This document shows, piece after piece, positions 47,925-56,906 of a DNA stretch of 64,000 nucleotides (its first letter is position 1; each line of letters opens with the position of its first letter). The position numbers were made by a program, and so were the translations under genes. A model generated the notes under the pieces. It saw only the letters and a list, made by a program, of their open reading frames with translations. It was not told the DNA's origin and did not search any database. This stretch comes from Ooceraea biroi (taxonomy: Eukaryota; Arthropoda; Insecta; Hymenoptera; Formicidae): the NCBI RefSeq assembly GCF_003672135.1, contig NC_039507.1:6401624-6465623 (forward strand), read 5' to 3'.

Positions 47925-48110
47925 TATTAAATATTAATTAAATATTATGAAATATTATACAACAAACTATTACAAATATCACAAATTGCACAGATAAAAC
48001 TAAAACATTGGGTACTACAGTACTACAAACACGCTTACATGCTTTGTAGTACTGTAGTACCCAATGTTTTAGTTTGTTGTATAATATTTCATAATATTTA
48101 ATAATATTCA
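47925..48110. repeat. palindrome in the centre of the outer element
   Basis: Arms containing ATTATACAACAAACTA and CTAAAACATTGGGTACTAC are mirrored around 48035. The stem is nearly perfect. Confidence 0.75.
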
Positions 48111-48182
48111 ATAACAGTTTATTATACAGGGTGAGCCATTTTAAGTAACGCATTGATTTTTCTCGAAAACCAAATCTTGTAT

Positions 48183-48914
48183 TGTTGACGCGACACGGCG
48201 CGACCGGGTAGATGCGCCAACGGGTGGACGCTCCGCCACGACTTGCGTGAAGCGGCCGATTCCACCAGGAAAATTGGAGTCGCAAGGCGGGGGAAGAGAA
48301 AGAGGAGCCACGTGTTCCGCGCACTGCACTTTATTTACAGTTTGTCATAGGTGCCAATGGGTTTGATTATGCACGCACAATTGAGCCGCTCACACGAGTG
48401 AGCCGTCGGATGGTGATCGCTCAGACGGCAGCAATCGCTCGATCCAGCCGTGATCGCGCCCAATACGCCGGCCACGATAGGAGCACGGGCTCCGACGGAG
48501 ACCGCAGGACGATGGCGAGCAGGAATCGCACGAAGGCGCCGCGTGTCGTATCGCTTGATCCCTGCTGAGACTTGTTCCGTGCGGAAGGACGGACCGGCCA
48601 CGAGCTCGCGAGTTAATTCGGCTGACTTGACCACTCGTCACGATAATCGACCGGAGATGCGGCTTGTTCACGACTTCGAATCGTTCTGCCCTCGCTACGT
48701 ACTATTATCGGAGCACGGTTGCCGAATTCCTCAGTCAGCCAATCACCGCGAGACACGCGGGCCGCGACGTCGTTTGGGCACATTATGATACCCCCCGCGG
48801 TGACATGCTTCGACCGGTGATCCGACGGATGTCGCCATCGATCCGCGGATTGATCACTCCCGCGAGCCGGGACGATCACGCGCGCTCGCGACATATAACG
48901 CGAATTTCCGAACA
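48183..48914. mobile_element. solo LTR (732 bp) inside the mariner arm
   Basis: It begins TGTTGACGCGACACGG and ends AATTTCCGAACA, with a perfect 5-bp duplication TGTAT (48178-48182, 48915-48919). The opposite mariner arm keeps the uninterrupted sequence around 51420, so the limits are certain to the base. Confidence 0.92.
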
Positions 48915-49527
48915 TGTATCGAAAAATGTTTCAGACAAAAGTCGTTTGGTTCGAAGGGGGCAAGATTATAGCATTATCAATTTAATTGTAGATGGCGCCA
49001 CTTTAGAGATTTCATCATGGCGGCCATTTTTTTAAATGGAAGTTGATTTTTCTCTCTAATTGAAAGTTGTAGCTAATAATGAGACGAATACAACGGTTTT
49101 TTGTTTTTTGCAATTGGACCATTTTTCAGTGAGTTACTGCGTTCTAAAGTACACTGTTTTATAATTTAAGTATACACATAAACCAAATCTTGTATCGAAA
49201 AATGTTTCTTACAAAAGTTTTATGACTTCAAGGGGGATATAAGATGCTGCCACTGATTTGACCTTGGGTGCACCTGTCAAGGTTATGTGAAGGTTAACTT
49301 TTTTTAAATGGATCTCTTTATTTCTCATTATACAGTCTTGTAGCTTACCTCGAGAGCTTTTCAAAACGCTATAATAAAGTATTTCGTCGTTAAATATTAT
49401 TCGAGTTATGCGAACTACAAGTTACAGTACTGCCGGCATTTGCATTACCCAAAGTGTACCGTTCTATCAACTATCCTACGTTTAGCGCTACTCAGGAACA
49501 ACGGCATGGACGTAGTAGGTTTCTGTT

Positions 49528-49640
49528 CCCTTCGGGGTGCTTGCTTGATTAACGCGAGTCCCCTAGCCTCTCGCGATTCGGGGTGCTTGAGTTACGCGAG
49601 TCCCCTAGCCTCTCGCGATTCTGGGTGCTTGATTAACTGT
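49528..49640. repeat. ~46-bp tandem repeat
   Basis: About two and a half copies of a unit contain GCGAGTCCCCTAGCCTCTCG and GGGTGCTTGA. It lies just beyond the transposase stop. Confidence 0.85.
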
Positions 49641-49650
49641 TTCTCAGCAT

Positions 49651-50712
49651 CTATCGGAAAAGCTGTTCAAAGTTATCCCCGTTGGCTCGAATGCATAACC
49701 TGATTCTCTTGGCGAAGTGTTCGACCGTTCGAAGTAAGACAGCCCTTGGTATTGCTCTACAAGCCATTCGAATTCGTTCGATCATGTCTTTCCTTGTCGT
49801 AAGGTTCCCGTTCGAACACCAAATTTTTCACGTACCCCCACAAGTAAAAATCAGGTGAAGTCAAATCTGGTGACCGAGGAGGCCATGCAATTGGATCACC
49901 CCGTCCGATCCACTTACCGTTGAAGTTTTGATCCAGAAAATGTCTTATGTTTCGTGCGAAATGTGGTGGCGCACCATCCATCTGAATCCACATTCTTCGC
50001 CTTGTCTCCAAATCGACTTCTTCAAGTAAAGTGGGTAAGTGGTCTCTTAATAACTCTAGAAAGCTATGTCCGGTCACATTCTGATGAAAAAATAAGGACC
50101 AATTAGATAACCGTTGACAATTCCACATCAAACTACTACACTCCAACGATGTTGATTATTAACTTGCCTATGCCAATAAGGATTGACATCCGACCAGTAA
50201 TGACAATTATGTGTATTTAATTCTCCGGTATTTTTAAATGTCGATTCATCAGAGAATAGAACGTATTTAAAGAAATCTGCATCATGCGCAATCATCTGTC
50301 CAGCCCATTGACAAAACAGTATACGTTGTCGCATGTCATTTGGAGTTAGAGACTGCGTTAATGTGATATGGTATGGATGATGCTTCTTTTTCCTCAAAAT
50401 TCTCACAATCGTTCTCTGAGGTATACCTGTTTGTCTAGCCTTTTGGCGCATACTAATATGAGGGTCAATGTGAACAGCCGCTAAAACAGCCAGAACACGT
50501 ACATCATCAACATCATAATCACGTTTAGCGCGCCGACGAGTCAACTGACCCTGTTCGGCTCTTATCTTAAGCCTCCGAATAACAGTATTATTTGGATGTC
50601 GTCTGTTTGGATACCGATTTCGATAGAGTCTCGCAGCTTCACGGTAATTGCCAAAACATTCTCCGAAAACTATTAACATATCGACGATTTCTTTAGGAGT
50701 ATAATCACCCAT
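49651..50712 (-). pseudogene. DD41D mariner transposase
   Basis: The start MGDYTPKEIVDML is followed by a DUF4817-like helix-turn-helix segment (FGNYREAARLYRNRYPNRR). Catalytic residues are Asp in FSDEST, Asp in IQMDGAPPHFARN, and Asp in SPDFYLWG with 41 residues between the last two, the rosa-group spacing. The end is recognisable after a frameshift (MIERIRMACRAIPRAV) and stops with TAG at 49651-49653. Lesions are TGA in place of Trp at about 50127, a one-base deletion in a T run near 50090 and a frameshift near 49790. It catalyses cut-and-paste into TA sites when intact. Confidence 0.88.
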
Positions 50713-51875
50713 GTCTACTATCGTAAAAACTATGTTACTGATAATATTATATAGTTAAGAAATGAAAATATGAACAGAGAAGAAACTTTAACGTATATCT
50801 AACTTATCACGCCATAGAGTAGCAGAGCTTCCTCTCAGTATGCCGCAATACGATAGAATTAATTCGCGGTTTGGCTTAGCGACTTATATACAATCTTTGT
50901 GGAATTTTACTTTCCAGAAACGCTTTTAGTTCTCATAACTCGAATAATATTTAACGACGAAATACTTTATTATAGCGTTTTGAAAAGCTCTCGAGGTAAG
51001 CTACAAGACTGTATAATGAGAAATAAAGAGATCCATTTAAAAAAAGTTAACCTTCACATAACCTTGACAGGTGCACCCAAGGTCAAATCAGTGGCAGCAT
51101 CTTATGTCCTCCTTGAAGTCATAAAACTTTTGTAAGAAACATTTTTCGATACAAGATTTGGTTTATGTGTATACTTAAATTATAAAACAGTGTACTTTAG
51201 AACGCAGTAACTCACTGAAAAATGGTCCAATTGCAAAAAACAAAAAACCGTTGTATTCGTCTCATTATCAGCTACAACTTTCAATTAGAGAGAAAAATCA
51301 ACTTCCATTTAAAAAATTGCCCGCCATGATGAAATCTCTAAAGTGGCGCCATCTACAATTAAATTGATAATGCTATAATCTTGCCCCCTTCGAACCAAAA
51401 GACTTTTGTCTGAAACATTTTTCGATACAAGATTTGGTTTTCGAGAAAAATCAATGCGTTACTTAAAATGGCTCACCCTGTATATACTTATAGTGACTGT
51501 ACGTATATATAATCGGATAAATAACTGTATATGTATATATATATTGCTTTCATTATTTTAACCTCTCCTATTACATGTAGTTTATTTATTCTCTTGCGTT
51601 TACATTAATAATGATTCCGCAATTAATTTAACTTGACCTTTTTCTATAATGGGCAATTGACATAACGTTCTCATTTCACCTTCAGATAAATACCACATTT
51701 GAATAACGCGGTATTAACATGGCGCATGTCACATGACAGCCGACCAATCAGAGGAAAGAACACCGTCACGATCTGCATCACGGCATGGGACATTTTGCAC
51801 AATTTTTGATCGTCATCTCCCTATCTTTTTGCAGGCATCTTACCGGCATCTTGCACATTTCCTGTTCACTGGGTA

Positions 51876-52850
51876 TTGTTGTACTACTTTTAAAAAATAA
51901 AAAGTGATACATATCTTTTTATTGTCACTCTTCTTCTTCCAATCCAAGTGGTAGTAGCTTTCATTTATCACTTGGATTTTAATTTGTTTGAATTCTAATG
52001 GAAGGAATAGAAAACGTAATAGAAAAGAATAAAAGAGGCTACAGTACAAAATGTAAAAAAATAATATTTAGTTAGTGCAAAAAACTTGGCACTGCTAGAC
52101 CGAGTAATACGAGAAATGCTTTTCTCTCTTTCATCGTTTAAGGCCCAATTTCTTCACCTCTCGATAACTTTATCCAAAAGATATCTCGTAGAATCAGTTT
52201 TCTTCACCTTTGTAACCTGACAGAATATGGTAATTTATAATAACATTTTAGACACTTTGTGTCAAAAGTGAGTAGTATGAAGAATAGCTATCCGTTAAAT
52301 ACGTAATCAGAGGTTTCAATAAAGAAAACAAATTTTTAGTTATCTGGAAGATAGCTATTGAGAGGTATGAAGAAACTGGGCATAATAGTAGGTGTGTATG
52401 TTCTCTCTCTCTCTCTCTCTCCACCCCCCCCCCCCATCTATCTATCTATCTTTCATCGTTAAATGTAAGCTGTTTGTCAAATTTAGATTAGATTTAAGTT
52501 TTATATATAATAATATAATAAGCGCTTATGCATGCATAAAATTTCTTGGATTTCAGTTTTATATCTGAACGAGCAGCTTGAGGTTTTATATAAAGTGCAT
52601 GCGTGTGTTAAGGGGCGGTAGCGAGGTCTAGCAGCGCCAAGTTTTTTGCACTAACTAAATATTATTTTTTTACATTTTATACTGTAACCTCTTTTATTCT
52701 TTTCTATTACGTTTTCTATTCCTTTCATTAGAATTCAAATAAATTAAAATCCAAGTGATAAATGAAAGCTACTACCACTTGGATTGGAAAAGGAAGAGTG
52801 ACAATAAAAAGATATGTATCACTTTTTATTTTTTAAAAGTGGTACAACAA
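51876..52850. mobile_element. MITE with TA duplication (Tc1/mariner type)
   Basis: The ends TTGTTGTACTACTTTTAAAA and their mirror are flanked by TA (51874-51875, 52851-52852). The arms are about 220 bp and end internally with AGTGCAAAAAACTTGG. The ~530-bp interior has no transposase. It sits in the right arm of the outer element, whose left arm supplies the empty site. Confidence 0.88.
52401..52455. repeat. CT, poly-C and ATCT microsatellites
   Basis: CT repeats are followed by a C run and ATCT repeats, in the interior of the MITE at 51876-52850. Confidence 0.9.
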
Positions 52851-52976
52851 TAATTTTTCAAAACAATATATTGTTACGTCGCAGTAACGTGTCAAAACAA
52901 TTCTCCTTTTCGGGTCAATGCATTTAAGCAATTTACCCTGGGACGGAGTGTGCAGGTTGCAGTGAGATGTCTTAAA

Positions 52977-53294
52977 TTATGATTCTTGAACGGGTGGAAG
53001 TATCGGATACGAATTCGGTATCGTGATTTCTTTGCTGTCTAAACCGAGCAACTCCCGAAACCGGTAAACTACGCGGCGCGGATCACCCTTACGAATTGTG
53101 CAGAAATCAGGATATTTATTCTGAATGGTTAGTTCTCGGAGAGAATAAGGGTTTTCTTTGATTAACGCTTTGTTAGTTTCTAATACTGCTAATTTTTGAT
53201 AGAAAGGAAACGGATCTTGGTTATTGGAGAAAGCGAGACGAATCTGGTAACGGAGCTTCTTTTCCTGAACTCTACGCCCCTTCTTGGTAGGCAT
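52977..53294 (-). CDS. hypothetical 105-residue basic protein
   Basis: I do not recognise this protein. The start is MPTKKGRRVQEKKLRYQIR, with a strongly basic N-terminus. The body is mixed alpha-helical in composition, with one Cys and motifs FPFYQKLAVLETN and KGDPRRVVYRFRELLGLD. It is the only frame between the outer TIR element and repeat R that has non-repetitive, protein-like composition. No introns, signal peptide or membrane segment are evident. It may be an exon of a larger gene, a remnant of a mobile-element protein, or a chance frame. Confidence 0.35.
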   Translation of the reverse strand: MPTKKGRRVQEKKLRYQIRLAFSNNQDPFPFYQKLAVLETNKALIKENPYSLRELTIQNKYPDFCTIRKGDPRRVVYRFRELLGLDSKEITIPNSYPILPPVQES

Positions 53295-53758
53295 AGATAT
53301 GATTCTAATTTATTTAATTATGATACCACGAGTTGCTGAAAGATTATTGTCGCAAGGTAGAGTCACACTCTTCGGTAGCGCCAATTTGAATGACTATGGC
53401 TACGCTCTTCGGCAGCGCCAGTCGAAAATCCTTCAGTAACTTAAGGAAAGAAAACAATACGAACGAGAGATCTTTTAAAAGATAGAGAAGAGCTTCGCTA
53501 GTGATTTCTCCGTTATTTCGTATTAGACTTTTATTAATATGATGAATGTTAATTGATAATATCAAGAGACACGGCAGTGTCTCGCGCCAAGTATACGCGC
53601 AGAGAGACCGCACCGTGACTCTTTTACGCGAAGCGACGCTTTCGCAGACACTCAGATTATTAGATCTTAATAACTGCTGAACGGATCAACTTCTAAGTAG
53701 GCTCAATGGATAGCTTGGGGTCGAATTATATAATAAAAGTGTTTTTATTTTTCTTGTA

Positions 53759-55357
53759 CACTGACCGGCAATGAATCGTTTCGCAAATGGCGGAGCATGT
53801 CCTACGTTGCCCGGCACTCTAGCGTATAACGCAGCGGCGGTAGATGGCGGCCGATCGCCGAATTTATCGACGATGGTAACTGATCGCCTCGTATGATCAT
53901 GAGCAGCGAAAGAAATATCATTCCGTCGATAACGACATGTGTGTATCAGAGGGCGGAAAAAATATGAATTGAATCATTTCCAATGATATATTGGTTTTAA
54001 ATACTTTTATTGATCAAAGTTATGCGAATGAAAGTGCTTTCGTCAAATATATTGGTGGTCCCGAAAAGGACCGTTTGTAATTAGCTGTGGTGCAGCAAAA
54101 AAAGAGATCGCACTCGTATTCCTTGTTCCGTGCAAACGGTGCGCAAATGGATTAAACGTTAGCAAGAACAAGGGAAGAAGGGTGTTATGGATAAACGGAA
54201 AAATAATAGAAGAGGACGAGTGTCAAATGCTGAACAAGATCTTTTATTGCTCTACCAGGTAGATAGCAACCCTTTTCTTTCGGTATCAGAAACTGTAACT
54301 CGGTTGAATTTACCACGTTCGGAACGGACTGCGCGACGCCGATTACAAGAAGCAAATGTGCATTGCTATAGGCCTGCCCGAAAGTTTTGTTTAACTGATG
54401 TGCATCGCGACAACCGTATTGCGTTTGCATTGCAGCAAATAAATACAGCTTTACCGGAGGATTGGGAGCGTACTATTTGGACAGACGAAAAAGTATTTTG
54501 TTTGACAGTTGATCGACGTTTACATGTGTGGAGACCCGTTGACTCTAATCGTCTATATCCAAAATATGTTGTTCCTCGCGATCGGAGTGGGCGTATCACT
54601 TGTGGTATGTGGGGCTGAACAGTGCACACGGTCCAGGTGAACTAGTCGAAGTGTCGCCGCGTATGAATGCTCTGGAATATGTAGATATTCTGGAAAACGT
54701 GTTGCTCCCGAGCGTTCGCTCTATCTACCCAGAAGAGGATATGCCGACATTTCGACTTGTTCAGGATAACAGTGCTGTCCATACTTCTAGGATAATGCAG
54801 GAGTGGTTCGCACAACAACCGCAGATTGAAGTTCTCGAGTGGCCACCGAAATCCCCGGATCTTAATTTAATAGAAAATGTATGGGCAGAAATTGTAAATT
54901 CGTGGAATCCTGCTCATGAGAGAACTAAAGCAGCTCTGATTGCACACGCGAAGGACGCATGGGAGAATCTTCGACGTAAACCGCAATTTTTCCAAAATCT
55001 TCACGATTCCATTAATACCCGTTTGCAACAAGTTGTTGCACGAAATGGATACTGGACGGACTATTAAGGTAATCTAGTTGATTACAAACGGTCCTTTTCA
55101 GACCCATCAAGTATTTAAAACCAATATATCATTGGAAATGATTCAATTCATATTTTTTTCCGCCTTCTGATACACACATGTCGTTATCGACGGAAAGATA
55201 TTTCTTTCGCTGCTCATGATTATACGAGGCGATCAGTTACCATCGTCGATAAATTCGGCGATCGGCCGCCATCTACCGCCGCTGCGTTATACGCTAGAGT
55301 GCCGGGCAACATAGGACATGCTCCGCCATTTGCGAAACGCTTCATTGCCGGTCAGTG
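53759..55357 (+). mobile_element. Tc1-like transposon A, TA-flanked
   Basis: The termini CACTGACCGGCAATGAAGC-like (left CACTGACCGGCAATGAATCG) and the mirror at the right are flanked by TA (53757-53758, 55358-55359). The inverted arms are about 250-260 bp. The repeat R copy at 8313-8640 shows the empty TA site. Confidence 0.93.
54187..55067 (+). pseudogene. Tc1-like transposase A, one frameshift
   Basis: It begins MDKRKNNRRGRVSNAEQD and has paired HTH-type helices in the N-terminal third. The catalytic residues are Asp in WTDEKVF, Asp in VQDNSAVH and Glu in PDLNLIENVW. I count 35 residues between the second Asp and the Glu (DD35E), one more than classical Tc1. A single missing base near 54612, just after TCGMWG, shifts the frame. 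Everything downstream to the TAA at 55065 reads through. A further upstream start is possible, because the region 54060-54186 reads partly like the helix-turn-helix of this family. Confidence 0.92.
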
Positions 55358-55497
55358 TACGTGCTCTACGAGCGGAGATATGGCGATGCAAAGTCTGAAA
55401 AAGTCTGAAATTGGAAAATTTCATTTAAGAAACGTCGTCATCGTCATCAAATGTACAGTCCGTTCTTTTTCGTCGAGATGGCAGTAGCTCTGTTTAT

Positions 55498-55644
55498 ACC
55501 GACCGGCGGAGATGCTGTTGGTATATCCGTGTGACTCACACATAACAATCATGTAGAGGTTCTATAATAGAAAACTCTAACTTATCGACCCGACCGTCAT
55601 GTGTAAGTCACACGGATATACGGACAGCATCTCCGCCGGTCGGT
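55498..55644. mobile_element. 147-bp palindromic MITE
   Basis: Arms ACCGACCGGCGGAGATGCTG and TATATCCGTGTGACT are mirrored at the right. They enclose a ~50-bp loop. A weakly similar ATATACCGACAGCAT occurs near 8288. Confidence 0.7.
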
Positions 55645-55717
55645 GTACGACAAGTGTACGACGCGATGTAGTGCAAGAAGTTGGAGTGAGAAAAAATATA
55701 TTTGCGAGAGAACAGTG

Positions 55718-55846
55718 AATGAGTGAGTGAGAGAGCGAGAGGGCGAGTGACTGAGAGGGCGAGAGAGAGAGAGTGAATGAGAGAGCGAAAGAGCTAGTGA
55801 ATGAGAGAGCGAGTGGGCAAGAGAGAGAGAGAGTGAATGAGAGAGC

Positions 55847-55877
<31 letters not shown>

Positions 55878-56120
55878 TGAGAGAGAGTGAATGAGAGAGC
55901 GAGAGGGCGAGAGAGAGAGAGAGAGAGTGAATGAGAGAGCGAGAGGACGAGAGAGCGAGAGGACGAGAGAGCGAGTGAATGAGAGAGCGAGAGAGCGAGA
56001 GGGCGAGAGAGCGAGCGAGTGAGAGAGCGAGAGGGCGAGAGAGCGAGTGAGTGAGAGAGCGAGAGGACGAGAGAGCGAGTGAATGAGAGAGCGAGAGAGC
56101 GAGAGGGCGAGAGAGCGAGT
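55718..56120. repeat. GA-rich low-complexity satellite
   Basis: Long arrays of GAGAGAGCGAGAGGGC and GAATGAGAGAGC-type units run through this stretch. The open frames here (Ser/Leu-rich on the minus strand) are artefacts. Confidence 0.95.
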
Positions 56121-56169
56121 GATATAATGTCTATGCGTGCAGCGCATAGCGATCCGAGAGCGAGACGTC

Positions 56170-56207
56170 AGTGCCATCAATGGGTCTCGAACCCTCGTCT
56201 CGTGAGA
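56170..56207 (-). repeat. tRNA-like B-box sequence
   Basis: The minus strand reads GAGGGTTCGAGACCCATTG, which contains a good RNA polymerase III B-box. No convincing A-box or cloverleaf was identified, so it may be a SINE fragment or chance. Confidence 0.3.
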
Positions 56208-56562
56208 GTTACGTACTGTAATCCGGTAAGTATATTCAGTTTAGCGGCCTCATTAAGCTCTTTCGAGACGATTTACACGAAACGAAAGAATCTGGTAGAA
56301 AAAAGCGTCGCTCTGCCCCGCAAAGCGGGATATTAATCTTTAAAGTTGATCACTTTTCAGGTTAGGAAATCTGTTAAATACATTACTAAATATAATGACA
56401 GGTTTCCTAACTTAAAAAGTGGTCTACTTTAATGAGTGATATCTTGCTTCGCGGGGCAAATCAACGCTTTTTTCTGCCTACTTCTTTCGTTTCGCGCAAA
56501 ACGTCTCGAAAGAGCTTAATGAGGCCGCTAAACTGAATACTTACTGGATTACAATATGTAAC
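56208..56562. mobile_element. 355-bp MITE
   Basis: Arms GTAATCCGGTAAGTAT-like and CAGTTTAGCGGCCTCATTAA are mirrored at the right end, with CGTCTCGAAAGAGCTTAATG pairing. The internal GCAAAGCGGG/GCGGGGCAA blocks also pair. No coding region was seen. Confidence 0.8.
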
Positions 56563-56654
56563 TCAACTTTCTTTTCCGATCGGGAATATCTCTTATGTCC
56601 ATAATAATTGTATACACTAATTTATGAAAAAGCGCGATTAGACAGTTTTATACG

Positions 56655-56906
56655 TCTTTGAAGCTGGCACGACGTTCTACGACTATCGACAAAATATTAA
56701 AAGTTCTAATAGCACTTTTCATAGTTCTACAGTTCCTGATAAAAATTAAAAAGAGTTCTACATTCCTTCTATTGAAAAATCGAAATTGAAAAAATGTGCT
56801 AACTTCGCGAATCTAGCACGACACTCTCTCCTCTAAAGTACTAAAACGCGTGGAAAATTATTATTTTTGACTATAGTTCCCGATAGTTCTAATCGAGATT
56901 CATATA
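56655..56906 (-). repeat. partial copy of foldback element F
   Basis: It matches the right arm of the foldback element at 60339-61100 (shared GGCACGACGTTCTAC, AAAGTACTAAAACGCGTGG). It is cut off at the TA where Tc1-B is inserted. Confidence 0.8.

Larger units (their letters stand above)
48127..51480 (-). mobile_element. mariner-like transposon, DD41D (rosa-type), TA-flanked
   Basis: The termini CAGGGTGAGCCATTTTAAG and its mirror are flanked by TA on both sides (48125-48126, 51481-51482). The inverted arms are long, about 545 bp each once the solo LTR in the left arm is removed. The transposase lies between them on the minus strand. Confidence 0.88.
47487..52871. mobile_element. outer long-TIR element holding three further insertions
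   Basis: The left arm (from ATATATTGTTTTGAAAAATT through GTGAACAGGAAATGTGCAAG to about 47915) is mirrored by 51483-51873 plus 52853-52871. Arms of about 400 bp match closely. Without the mariner and the TA-flanked MITE it would be about 1.05 kb and largely palindromic. No transposase of its own is visible. Confidence 0.8.
53565..55500 (-). repeat. dispersed repeat R, copy split by Tc1-A
   Basis: The left part (53565-53756) and right part (55360-55500) together match the uninterrupted inverted copy at 8313-8640. The junction is at the TA target site. Confidence 0.8.

Noticed and set aside
48390..48915. Several 90-120-codon frames on both strands
   Set aside because: They lie inside the solo LTR at 48183-48914 and have no recognisable domain.
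55794..56180. Ser/Leu-rich 128-codon frame
   Set aside because: It is a pure translation of the GA-rich satellite.
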